Source: Chloroflexota bacterium (GTDB lineage Bacteria > Chloroflexota > Anaerolineae > J036 > Brachytrichaceae). From it: DNA of 64,000 bases. The translations under genes were made by a program, and so were the position numbers. Below the pieces are notes generated by a model. The model was not told the origin of the DNA, ran no database searches, and saw only the letters and a program-made list of their open reading frames with translations. This document shows positions 26,177-34,796 of the stretch, in pieces. The stretch covers positions 1-64,000 of the forward strand of contig JAJYKL010000010.1 of the NCBI GenBank assembly GCA_021788625.1, written 5' to 3'. Position 1 is the stretch's first letter; the number at the start of each line of letters is the position of its first letter.

Positions 26177-28753
26177 CTAGAGCCCGAGCAGAGCGACCTC
26201 CACCTTGTCGATGCGGCCCAACTCAACCCCGGTCTGGGCATCGATCAGCACCAGTGTCACCGTCTTCCCTGCTATCTTGCCTGGGAGACGCAGGGTCACG
26301 TAGTTGGGCTCAATGGCGGCGGGGTCGTCGGCGGTGGGCCGAAGCTCGATCTCCTGGGTGAGCCGGTCCAGCCCATATGTCGCGTCCATGGCTTCGGAGA
26401 CCACGTCCCGGTTCTGCCGCAGCTCCACACGGACGCGCTGCGATGCCGGGGGGAACATCCCCGTCCAGCGGCCTTCCACCCGCACGGTGTAGACGCTGGT
26501 GGTGAGCTTGCGCGTGGTCGGCACGAGGCGGAATTCCGCGGTGGATGGTGTCACCGGCGCAGTCACCGACAGGGTGAGCACGGGGATGGCGAGTTCCTGC
26601 GGCGACGTGCCGCCGTGGAAGTAGGCGCGCGCGCCGCCCTGCATGCGAAACGCGCCGAACCCGACGGGCGAGGCCAGCTCCAGGTCGGTGCCGAGGCCGA
26701 GTTGGTCCAGGCGCAGCCGCACGATGCTGTCGGACTGTGCGCCCCCGCGGCCGACCCACACCCGGCGCTGCAGGTAAACCGTGTCGCCGCCGGGCGGGTC
26801 GAGTTTCATTGCTTCGTCCAGTTCCTCGCCGAACAGGTGGCCGTGGTCGGAGGTGTAGACGATTTTCTTACAGCCGTAGCCCTGCAGCACGCGCGCCAGC
26901 CGCGCCAGGTCGCGCAGGGTGCTCTCCATGGCATCGCGGGCCGAGCGGATGTTATCGCCCTCGGCCAACTGGTCCAACTCCTGGGAGGTGACCAGGATGA
27001 CCTGCGCCGCCTTCAGCTCCTTGTCCAGGTCGGTGCCCGGCTTGGGGAGCATCTTCTCCAGCGTCGTGACCGCCACGGGCACGCCGGCGCGCTGCTGAAA
27101 ATACGCCACGCGGGCTTTGCGGTCCTTCAGCAAGACGCCGCCAACCCGCACGCCCAAACCCCCGTCGCCGGTGACCTCCAGGGCGACGTCCGCGCCGTCC
27201 GCGCCCGGCATCAGTGCCGCCATGCCGACCGGCGTGGTTCCGGGCAGTGTCCCCAGTGCGACGCCCAGGCCGGCGTCGTAGTCGTCCTGCAGGCTGTGGT
27301 GCAGTTCGCGCCCCATTTCGTAGCGCATGGCGTCGACCAGCACGTAAGCCGTCTTACCTTGCTGGACAGCGGGCTTCACCCTGCCGGCGTAGACGTCGCG
27401 CTGGCGCATCACGCCAGTTACGTTGAAGCGGGTGCCGGCCAGCGCACGGCTGAATGCCTCCGCCACCGCGCCGCCGACCCGCATGTACTGGTGGCGCGCC
27501 TGGGCGAGGAGCGCCGTCAGCTCCGGCGCCGAGGCCGTGACCGGGTCCAGGCGTTGCCAGTCGCGCTCCAGGTGGCGGTGGAGCGTGTCGAGTTCACACC
27601 AGGCCTCGTCGCCCTCCGTGTAACGGCGCAACAGGTCCGCCGGTTGGGACGGCGCGCCCTTCAGCTCCTGCTCGACGCGACGGGCGTGGCGCAGCAGCCT
27701 GGCCGCCGTGCACGCCAACTGCCAGCGGTCCGCCACCTCGACCCGATACATGGGCCAGAAGCCTTTGCGGCGCCGCTCCGCGAACGCGATGAGCGTCTCA
27801 TCCGGCTGCTGGGCCAGCATGCGCTCCACGTGGCCCTGAACAACGCGCTCGACCGCCACGAACGTGTCGCTGTCGCGGACCTGCTCGAAGGCGAAAAGCA
27901 CACCGCCAACGTGCAGCGCGCCCTCGGTCTTGCTGGCCGCTTGGGCGTACGCGTCGGCGCTGGTGCGCTGTTCGCGCCAGCCGACGGCAAGCTTCACGCA
28001 TGCATCGCGCTGCACCTCGGCATCCGGCAGCGGCACGCCCGACAGGGCTGGCGGGAGGGGCGGGTGCAGGCTGCTGATGAACTCCACCGTGAGTACGTGC
28101 TGGGCGAGCCTGGCCCGCAACGCCTCGCACGACGGCTCCGCCGGTAAAGGCAGGCCGCAATACCTGTTCAGCTCGCCGGCCAGTTCAGCGCTGGCATTGC
28201 GCGCGCTGATCTTGGCGTCCAGCGCGGGGTTGGTCAGGAACGCCAGCGCCACGTCGTGCGGCGCGCTGGTGCCGAAAATGGCCGTGAGGACGACGGAGCC
28301 GCCCTCGCGCTCGTCGATATGGTCCAGATCGGCCAGGGACAGCTTTCGGTCGTCCACCTGCTTGGCAAGGTCGTTAATGCGTTCCGTGGGCAGCTTATCC
28401 TTGAGCGCGCGCTTGGCAATGCTAGAAAGGCGGGTGTTGAGGATTGAAGCGCCGGCGCCGGGCTCCAGGATGGTGGCGGTGGCCGTCAGTTCGACCAGAG
28501 CGTGGTGCGTGTCCTCGCGCGCCAGCGGCACGTAGACGACCAGCTTCGGCGGGTTCTCGCCGTTCAGCAACGGGTCTACGTCATGCCGTAACTTGAAGAA
28601 ACTCCCCTCGTAGCAGGCGAGGGTGGCATCCGAGAGGCTGAGTGTCGTGACGAACTCGGCATACTGCCGGTCGGGATCGAACCACACGACCATGCTGTGC
28701 TGCTTGACCTGCTCCGCGATGAGGTTGCGCAGGTATTCGGCGACGATCCCCAT
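26177..28753 (-). CDS. pglZ: BREX alkaline-phosphatase-superfamily protein PglZ
   Basis: This 858-residue PglZ carries the alkaline-phosphatase-fold segments AYVLVDAMRYEMGRELHHSL, ILVTSQELDQLAEGDN and KKIVYTSDHGHLFGEE, which hold the acidic and histidine metal ligands. The N-terminal part has the WFDPDRQYAEFV opening seen in PglZ proteins. PglZ is required in every BREX type, and its phosphatase- or nuclease-like role remains unsettled. The start codon overlaps the stop of the preceding pglX2 C-terminal ORF as TAATG, so translation is coupled. The gene is full length. Confidence 0.92.
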   Translation of the reverse strand: MGIVAEYLRNLIAEQVKQHSMVVWFDPDRQYAEFVTTLSLSDATLACYEGSFFKLRHDVDPLLNGENPPKLVVYVPLAREDTHHALVELTATATILEPGAGASILNTRLSSIAKRALKDKLPTERINDLAKQVDDRKLSLADLDHIDEREGGSVVLTAIFGTSAPHDVALAFLTNPALDAKISARNASAELAGELNRYCGLPLPAEPSCEALRARLAQHVLTVEFISSLHPPLPPALSGVPLPDAEVQRDACVKLAVGWREQRTSADAYAQAASKTEGALHVGGVLFAFEQVRDSDTFVAVERVVQGHVERMLAQQPDETLIAFAERRRKGFWPMYRVEVADRWQLACTAARLLRHARRVEQELKGAPSQPADLLRRYTEGDEAWCELDTLHRHLERDWQRLDPVTASAPELTALLAQARHQYMRVGGAVAEAFSRALAGTRFNVTGVMRQRDVYAGRVKPAVQQGKTAYVLVDAMRYEMGRELHHSLQDDYDAGLGVALGTLPGTTPVGMAALMPGADGADVALEVTGDGGLGVRVGGVLLKDRKARVAYFQQRAGVPVAVTTLEKMLPKPGTDLDKELKAAQVILVTSQELDQLAEGDNIRSARDAMESTLRDLARLARVLQGYGCKKIVYTSDHGHLFGEELDEAMKLDPPGGDTVYLQRRVWVGRGGAQSDSIVRLRLDQLGLGTDLELASPVGFGAFRMQGGARAYFHGGTSPQELAIPVLTLSVTAPVTPSTAEFRLVPTTRKLTTSVYTVRVEGRWTGMFPPASQRVRVELRQNRDVVSEAMDATYGLDRLTQEIELRPTADDPAAIEPNYVTLRLPGKIAGKTVTLVLIDAQTGVELGRIDKVEVALLGL

Positions 28754-30825
28754 TATTGGACCAGTCCTTTCTCGCGCATCTGCCTGCCGATGCTAGACCA
28801 CTCATATTTGCCGGCACGCAACTCATCCCAATAGTGTCGGGCCTCCCTCCACAGCACCAGTTCGTGCAGCGGGGCGATGGTGAGCACGACGCCATCGTTC
28901 AGGTCGGGCACCAGGTACAGCTTGGCCGCGCGTTCCAGCCGCTCGCAGAATTCTTGCACGTCGCCGACAACAGCCTGCTGCCGCTCCATCTCGCGGTCCA
29001 GTGCGCGCTGTTCCTTGGGTGTAGCTGCAGCACTGCGTTTGCTCTGCATCTCGTCCAGTTTAGATTGTTCACGCCGCAGCTTCGGTTCGGCGTAGTTCAC
29101 GAGCGCCTTGAAGAGCGTGTCCTTATCCAGCCGGTGGTAGTACAGCCAGATAGCGTAATGCTTCCTGGGCGATTGCAGCAGCCAATAGATGGGCGCTTTA
29201 CGGCGGCTCTTGCTGTAGCGCTTGATGTGTGCCTGCCAAAACGCGCCTTTGCGCATATAGTCACGCAATTCGCTGATCCCCAAGGCGGCGCAAACATCAC
29301 GCTCCCATATTTCGGCGCGAGGTCCGAAGATGATGTCCAGTGCGCCGCGTGCGCGGCGCACGATATCGTCAGGGTGATCAGGGTCATCTACCAGGATGCC
29401 GTCGGCATCGATGCGCAAGGGGTAGCCCGCCGGAGCGTTCAATAAGGGTAAGCCATCGCCGCCAGTGAGCATTCCTGGCGAACAGGCCGGCAGCGGGTCG
29501 AACGGATCCCACAAATTTGGCATTGGCCTTCTATCATTGGCGTAGCGAATGTCCCAGCGGCCAAAGGCACAGCCGACCAAATATGAAATAAGTCCATCAG
29601 CATGTGCTGTGAGATCGAGTTCTAGCGAGGCTTCTTCCGATTCTTCTTCATCAACATAAACATTGCTGGAATCAATTGAGGTTGTATTGGTGGCATCGAC
29701 ATTAGCCTTCTCACCGTTATTGCTGGTATTCACCAATTTGAAGGTCGCCTTCTCCTCGGGCAAGCGGATGTTGTCTTTGGTCAAGCCGTACAGTTCGAGG
29801 GCAATGCGGTCGATCTCGCACTGTCTAGCGTCCAGTTGGGTCCTTTCCTGTGCTACATACTGTGCCCAGGCTTCGGCGTGTGTAGATAGCGTACTGCCAG
29901 TGACTTGTAGGATGGCTGGGAGGTGAAAGACGTGGCTAGTTTCGTTGGCACGATCGAGATTACGCTTTATATTAAAACTCCGCTCGGCTTCAAGCTTAAT
30001 GCCTGACCCATTTATGTCAGACGGTAGTGGGATTTTTTGGACAAGACCTACCTCATACTGAACACCCCCTACCTTGCCAGCAAACATGCCCACCAAGAAA
30101 TCGAACACCCGAGAGTTCAGAATAGCAAGAAGCGACGGTAAATCGGAGGTTCTGTCTGTGGTAGCAAGCTTACCAGCAACGCTGAAGATACATCCAGTAG
30201 GTACGGCTTGCGCTGAGAGCCGTATGCCACGCAGTGGCCATGTTAGCCCTGGGCGAAAGAAGTACCTTTTCTCGGTATCCTTGAGCATCCAGACGTTTGA
30301 TCTAGTCTTTCCTTGTCCGTTAAGATTGCCTTTGATTGAAGCACCGTCGTTCTCCCAATCCACAACGGCGGAGATATCAGAGTAAAAAGGTGAATAGGAA
30401 CCACCCTTGGCGAAGATCACCCACTTCGCAGAGCCTGATAACTTCTGGATACACAATTCCCTATAGCTCTTGACAGAGTTAATATTAGCAACGTCGGTCT
30501 GAACATACATGAGAGTCTTGGGTCGAACTTCCCACCATACTCTTAAGAATCTAAAGTCATCCGCAGAAGCCAGCCCTTGTTTCACCGAGCGACCATCTGA
30601 TTCAAAAGGCGGCATATCAACAAACAGACGTCGCAGATCATCGTTTACCCAATACGCAATTGGGCTACCTGGTACTTGCCGGAACACCTGCGGATCGACG
30701 CGGAACACAAAGGGGCTGGCGGGACTGGTATTGGCGTCGATAATGACTTGTGCTAGAGCAGCAGCCTTGTCATCTGCGTGTAGTAGTCGCAGGTAAATCG
30801 CATGGTTACCCATTCGGACCACCAT
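28753..30825 (-). CDS. pglX: Second PglX, C-terminal (specificity) part as a separate ORF
   Basis: This 690-residue protein corresponds to the C-terminal half of PglX. It shares with PglX1 the blocks PGSPIAYWVNDDLRRLF, RYIR/RFLR-CWWE/VWWE, APIYWLLQSPRKHY and the closing DLNDGVVLTIAPL..YEWSSIGRQMRE. That half holds target-recognition and BREX-specific regions. It is in the same frame as the methyltransferase ORF upstream. The two are separated by 18 codons, two of which are stops, besides the first ORF's own stop. No ribosome-binding site precedes the ATG at 30825, so either translation is coupled or the gene is broken. Roughly 29.6-30.8 kb is AT-richer than its surroundings, as expected of an exchangeable recognition domain. 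Confidence 0.8.
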   Translation of the reverse strand: MVVRMGNHAIYLRLLHADDKAAALAQVIIDANTSPASPFVFRVDPQVFRQVPGSPIAYWVNDDLRRLFVDMPPFESDGRSVKQGLASADDFRFLRVWWEVRPKTLMYVQTDVANINSVKSYRELCIQKLSGSAKWVIFAKGGSYSPFYSDISAVVDWENDGASIKGNLNGQGKTRSNVWMLKDTEKRYFFRPGLTWPLRGIRLSAQAVPTGCIFSVAGKLATTDRTSDLPSLLAILNSRVFDFLVGMFAGKVGGVQYEVGLVQKIPLPSDINGSGIKLEAERSFNIKRNLDRANETSHVFHLPAILQVTGSTLSTHAEAWAQYVAQERTQLDARQCEIDRIALELYGLTKDNIRLPEEKATFKLVNTSNNGEKANVDATNTTSIDSSNVYVDEEESEEASLELDLTAHADGLISYLVGCAFGRWDIRYANDRRPMPNLWDPFDPLPACSPGMLTGGDGLPLLNAPAGYPLRIDADGILVDDPDHPDDIVRRARGALDIIFGPRAEIWERDVCAALGISELRDYMRKGAFWQAHIKRYSKSRRKAPIYWLLQSPRKHYAIWLYYHRLDKDTLFKALVNYAEPKLRREQSKLDEMQSKRSAAATPKEQRALDREMERQQAVVGDVQEFCERLERAAKLYLVPDLNDGVVLTIAPLHELVLWREARHYWDELRAGKYEWSSIGRQMREKGLVQ

Positions 30826-30827
30826 GC

Positions 30828-30844
30828 TTAACTAGTCGAGTTAA
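30828..30844. repeat. Small palindrome in the pglX2 gap
   Basis: ttaact (30828-30833) pairs with 30839-30844 across five bases, right inside the gap between the two pglX2 ORFs. It supplies two of the in-frame stop codons on the minus strand. It could be an insertion or excision footprint, or a hairpin that affects reinitiation. Confidence 0.5.
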
Positions 30845-30879
30845 TCCAAATGTGGAATGACAATAGGCTTCCGCACCGT

Positions 30880-33279
30880 TCATGCGATTTTCTCCAGGCA
30901 ATATGCTGCCGTTTCCACCATTGCTGTATCTAGCACACCGTAGCCCAGGTCAGCCATAACGGTAAGTCGCGCCTCCCTGAGTAGGATCTCTTCTCGCCAC
31001 TTCTGGAAGCTGGTCAAGAAGAACCCCGTGCGACTGGTGATGGCACCCAGCATGCCGCCGACGCGCAGCAAGTTCAGCCCGCGCTCCACAAAAGCTGCAT
31101 ACAGGTCGTTTTTGGTGCGGGGGTAGGCATCCACGATGTACTCCTCGGAGGGCCTGCTAGCCGCGCCAAAGGGCGGATTCATCAGCACGACGTCATACGA
31201 TTGCCGGCATAAGTCGATAAAGTCAAAACCGCGTTCGGTGTCACGGGCCACCAACCCGCGTTGATACCTGGCGCCGTTGCCTTTGTGCTTGGCATAATCC
31301 CTCAGCGCTGCCAACACCCGATCTTCTGCGCCGTCGAAGAACCGCTCGTTGGTGATGCCGCTCAGGTCAAGTTCAGGTTGTGCGTACTTCACCTTGGGCT
31401 CCGCAAACACCAGCGGGAGCCCAAGCTGCTCCGGCGTGGGCTCGCGCAGCCAGCGCTCTTTGGCTTCCTGGATGGGTCCACGCAGTGTTTCCTCAATTCT
31501 GAGCAGCGTGCCGGCTTCACCGGCCAGCGCCATCTGCGCGAATACGTCACGGGTCAGCGCGTGGATGGCCGGTAGCTCGTGGGCCATCGCTTCGTCCAAC
31601 ATGGCGACCTCGCCCGGCATCGGTTCGGCACACGCAATATGCATGTGCTCGACGACCGGGCGGTCAGACGCCTTTAACCCTTGCTCCTGGTAATCACGCT
31701 GGGTGCGCAGCCACAATGCCAGCGAAGCGATCTGCGTCGCACGCAGGTCGATGTCGATACCGTGCAGGTTGTGGCGCAGGATCAATTCCGGTATCGCGCG
31801 GCGTAGGTGGTCGACGGTCGGGTAGTCATCGCGCAGGGTGTGGCCGGTCGCCTGGCTTTTGGGCATGGATGCACGCATCTCCCAGGCCTCCAGGTAGATG
31901 GCGATGAGCAGTTCGAAACAGTACAACAGGAAATGACCACTGCCACAGGCCGGATCGAGTATCTTGATGTCGCGCGGGTCCTTGATCGGCCGTGGGCGAA
32001 CGTAGACGGGCTGACCCAACTGCGCGGCCTGGTTCGTTTCATCGTTCTCCCGTTGCAGCGTATTGCGCCAGGCGCGATAGAGCGACCGAATTGCCTCGGC
32101 GTCTTCATCGGATATCTCCGTGGCGAAGTGGTGCTGGCGGCGCTGCTCGAAGAAGAGGCACAGCCATAACTCAATCGAGTTGCCCTGCCATACGCCAGAG
32201 CGTGCATGCTCTTCGCGGCGGGCATTGGCTAGCGTGCTGACGATCTCAAATGGCTTGCGCTCATCCCCGGCGCTCAGCCCATGTAATAGGGCTGGGTTGT
32301 AGCCATCTAGCGCGAGGCCAACCTGCATGATCTGCTCGATGGGAAGGTCGTCGGGCAGCGCGCGCCAGCCATCCTCGAAGATGAGGTCGTGGGCCTTGTA
32401 GTCGAAGGTGTAGCCGTCAAACCCGCTCGCGGGCAGGAAGATCTCCAGCGGCCGGTGAACCAGGTAAGGGCACGTCGCCGGCAGTGACGTCTTCCCGTTC
32501 GTCATCTCGAACCATATTCGCCCCAGTGTGTTCTCGACCAGGAACTGCACCACGTAGCGGGGCGTGTAAAACTGGTTGCGGAACGCCAGTTCGTAGCCGT
32601 TGCGCGGCGCCGCGCTCTCTTTGCGTGCCTGGTCGCGCAGCTCCTTGGGCGTAAAGTACTGGTAGATCCAGCCGATCGTTTCGTCCTCGGACCACACGTC
32701 TTTCAGCGCCTCGCCATTTAACTCGTCGAGCACCTGATCGAGCACCCGCTGCGGCGGGTAAAGGGCGTTCGCCGGGTCGTCGGCGGCGAACAGCAGGCGC
32801 ATGGCCCCCTGCTGCACTCCCGGCAGCGTGGCACCTTGCCATATCAGGAAATGGCGATAGGCCACGTCCTGCCGGCCGGTTGACCATAAGGATGCGTCCT
32901 CGGGGTGGTCGGCCAGGTAGAATTTGAAACCGTTCGAACTCAAGCCGCGACTCACCGCCTCGCGGATGAGCTTGCGCTGCTCCATCAGCTTGAAAGCGGC
33001 CAGCCGGTTGAGGTGGGTGAAGGCCACCTCGCGCACGAGCTGCGCCACCGCATCACCGGCCGGGAATCCGGCAGCCCGGATGTGTTCCAAATGCGCCAGG
33101 AGCTGCTCGCGATGCGCGTGCTCTTCAGGCGTGAGCGCGCCCAGCTTGTCGATGCCTTCCACCGTCCCGTCGTGCCCGACGCCAAACTTGCCCTGCAAGG
33201 TGTCGGCTATGGACTCTTCGAGCAGCTTGCGGCAGCGCGTAACGGCGAGGCGGAGCGTATTGCGGAGGGGCTTATCCAT
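30880..33279 (-). CDS. pglX: Second PglX, N-terminal adenine methyltransferase part
   Basis: About 800 residues make up a PglX N-terminal region and N6-adenine methyltransferase domain: KILDPACGSGHFLLY (motif I, near 445) and YDVVLMNPPFGAA (motif IV as NPPF, near 698). The sequence ends at ETAAYCLEKIA, exactly where PglX1 continues into its recognition half. The ATG at 33279 is preferred over a TTG nine bases earlier. In BREX, PglX methylates the host recognition site to mark self DNA. The sequence is clearly diverged from PglX1 (NPPF versus NPPY, different spacing), so this is a paralogue with its own likely specificity rather than a recent copy. Both halves would be needed for activity. Confidence 0.85.
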   Translation of the reverse strand: MDKPLRNTLRLAVTRCRKLLEESIADTLQGKFGVGHDGTVEGIDKLGALTPEEHAHREQLLAHLEHIRAAGFPAGDAVAQLVREVAFTHLNRLAAFKLMEQRKLIREAVSRGLSSNGFKFYLADHPEDASLWSTGRQDVAYRHFLIWQGATLPGVQQGAMRLLFAADDPANALYPPQRVLDQVLDELNGEALKDVWSEDETIGWIYQYFTPKELRDQARKESAAPRNGYELAFRNQFYTPRYVVQFLVENTLGRIWFEMTNGKTSLPATCPYLVHRPLEIFLPASGFDGYTFDYKAHDLIFEDGWRALPDDLPIEQIMQVGLALDGYNPALLHGLSAGDERKPFEIVSTLANARREEHARSGVWQGNSIELWLCLFFEQRRQHHFATEISDEDAEAIRSLYRAWRNTLQRENDETNQAAQLGQPVYVRPRPIKDPRDIKILDPACGSGHFLLYCFELLIAIYLEAWEMRASMPKSQATGHTLRDDYPTVDHLRRAIPELILRHNLHGIDIDLRATQIASLALWLRTQRDYQEQGLKASDRPVVEHMHIACAEPMPGEVAMLDEAMAHELPAIHALTRDVFAQMALAGEAGTLLRIEETLRGPIQEAKERWLREPTPEQLGLPLVFAEPKVKYAQPELDLSGITNERFFDGAEDRVLAALRDYAKHKGNGARYQRGLVARDTERGFDFIDLCRQSYDVVLMNPPFGAASRPSEEYIVDAYPRTKNDLYAAFVERGLNLLRVGGMLGAITSRTGFFLTSFQKWREEILLREARLTVMADLGYGVLDTAMVETAAYCLEKIA

Positions 33280-33973
33280 GTGCTTCAAGGGTGCGCCGGC
33301 CGGGTGCCGGCAGTTTGCCCGTCACACCAGGTACCGGCACGACTGGCAGCGCCAGGTACCTAAACTCTCCGTTGGACACCGACTGCTCGTGTGAATAAGG
33401 TTTCCAATTCACCTGATAAGTGCCGTGGAGTGAGAGCGGTCGCTCACGACTGCGCATGGTGCCAGGCGAAGCACCCGACCCCCAGGCCAGTTCGCCTTGT
33501 AGCGTACAGCCCTCTGCCAGCCGGAAAGCCGAATCCACAGTGTGTCCGCCGGGACGTGGCCGCCAGTACTGGGCTTCATTCGTCAGCATAATGGCCCAGC
33601 CGTTGCACTGAGGGTTGGCGGTCGTTATCAGTTCGAGCCGTTCAATGTCCTGGATAAAGTCATAACGGCCGATATCCTGTACGCTGTGGTTCCGCAGGTG
33701 GAACCGTTCCTCCCGGATTTGCGCGTCGAGTAGCGCCGTCTTGTACTTCAACTCGATCGCCAGCGGCTGTGCTTCGATCACGACCCAGACGTCGAGGTGC
33801 AGTACACTGGATTCGACGGTAATTGGCAGTTCCAGTCGCACCTGTGCGCCAAGCCACTGTTGGTACAGTGCCCAGGCAAATGCGTGCTGAAAGTCGGCCT
33901 CGGAGTGGAATACAGGTCGCACCTCGCTCAGTGCTCTCATGAATCGGTAGATATCGATGTCAAGCTTCATCAT
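33272..33973 (-). CDS. PD-(D/E)XK nuclease-like BREX-embedded protein
   Basis: This 233-residue protein has the core of a PD-(D/E)XK nuclease near its N-terminus: Glu25 in SEADFQHAF, Asp61 in LHLDVWVV and Glu74-x-Lys76 in AIELKYK. The spacing fits the restriction-endonuclease-like fold. Its start overlaps the end of the HEPN gene by 14 bases, and its end overlaps the pglX2 methyltransferase ORF, so all are co-translated. Being wedged between a HEPN gene and a methyltransferase suggests that it cleaves DNA lacking the PglX2 mark, or acts as a back-up effector. That function is inferred. It is not one of the six standard type 1 BREX proteins. Confidence 0.7.
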   Translation of the reverse strand: MMKLDIDIYRFMRALSEVRPVFHSEADFQHAFAWALYQQWLGAQVRLELPITVESSVLHLDVWVVIEAQPLAIELKYKTALLDAQIREERFHLRNHSVQDIGRYDFIQDIERLELITTANPQCNGWAIMLTNEAQYWRPRPGGHTVDSAFRLAEGCTLQGELAWGSGASPGTMRSRERPLSLHGTYQVNWKPYSHEQSVSNGEFRYLALPVVPVPGVTGKLPAPGRRTLEAHG

Positions 33974-34793
33974 CTGGCTTCACCCGTGGCGCAATGGGGT
34001 GCTTCAACTCGGCGACTCGGGTAGTCGTCAGGTCGAAACACGCCAGCGCAATGGTCTGCACCGCGCCGACGTGGTTCTGGGTCCAGACGAAGTCGATGGC
34101 TTGAGGTGGCCCCATGGGATCAGCCGCAGCTCGGTCTGCCCGGTGCACGATGTCGTTGCGCCGCTTTACCACGCGCCTCAGCTTATCGCGCAGCGGCGTC
34201 TCGGTTTCGCCGGCTCGCGCGGCGATCTTGACCCAGGGCTTTTCCACGCCCAAGAGCGCCAGAGTAGCCGTTATGCCAGCTTCATTCGACAGTGTCTTGT
34301 CGGTCATGTAGTCCAAGATGCGGCGGGTGATGAAATCCCAGCGCTCGCCTTCGTCGGCAGCTTCGGCAAGCGGCCATATATCTTCCAGCTTGAGACGAAA
34401 GTCCGCCATCAAGGACTTCACCTCACCGTCGATTGGCATGAAGTTGCGTTGGCGGATCCGGATGACGTCCGGTAGGTACTCTCGCAGAAGTTGTGGCATG
34501 TACACGTCCAGCGCCGAACAAGCGGCGACAACCGCCTGCCGCAGCAGCAGGTCGAGATTGTCCCGCTTAAAGAACTTCACCTTCAGCTCCGCGCGCTCGC
34601 GCACCACACCCACGAACAGTTCATTCAACAGCAAGATCAGCTCCTCATCCGGTGCGCAGGCAATAAGTTCGCGGAGCTGTGGCATGATGGCATGGTCCTG
34701 CAGCGGCCCCTCGTCCGACTCAAGCAGTCGATACACCCGCAGTAACATCTCGGCCGAGTGGAAGTGTGTCTCGAATACATCACGCGCGTTCAT
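33960..34793 (-). CDS. HEPN-domain protein, candidate RNase
   Basis: This is a 277-residue, nearly all-helical protein. Near the C-terminus it carries RRNDIVHRAD (211-220), giving the Rx4H catalytic motif (Arg212, His217) of HEPN ribonucleases. The N-terminal half (LRELIACAPDEELILLLNEL, CSALDVYMPQLLREYL) matches the look of RiboL-PSP/MAE_28990-type HEPN proteins. A gtggag box overlaps the brxC stop, and the ATG is four bases beyond that stop. HEPN RNases commonly trigger abortive infection by cutting RNA when the primary defence fails. Presence inside the BREX operon suggests such a back-up, which is inference. Confidence 0.72.
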   Translation of the reverse strand: MNARDVFETHFHSAEMLLRVYRLLESDEGPLQDHAIMPQLRELIACAPDEELILLLNELFVGVVRERAELKVKFFKRDNLDLLLRQAVVAACSALDVYMPQLLREYLPDVIRIRQRNFMPIDGEVKSLMADFRLKLEDIWPLAEAADEGERWDFITRRILDYMTDKTLSNEAGITATLALLGVEKPWVKIAARAGETETPLRDKLRRVVKRRNDIVHRADRAAADPMGPPQAIDFVWTQNHVGAVQTIALACFDLTTTRVAELKHPIAPRVKPDDEA

Positions 34794-34796
34794 GGT

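Noticed and set aside
26162-28147. 661-codon plus-strand frame opposite pglZ
   Set aside because: Its composition (runs of R, H, Q and A) is typical of the complement of GC-rich coding DNA, and PglZ motifs are clear on the other strand.
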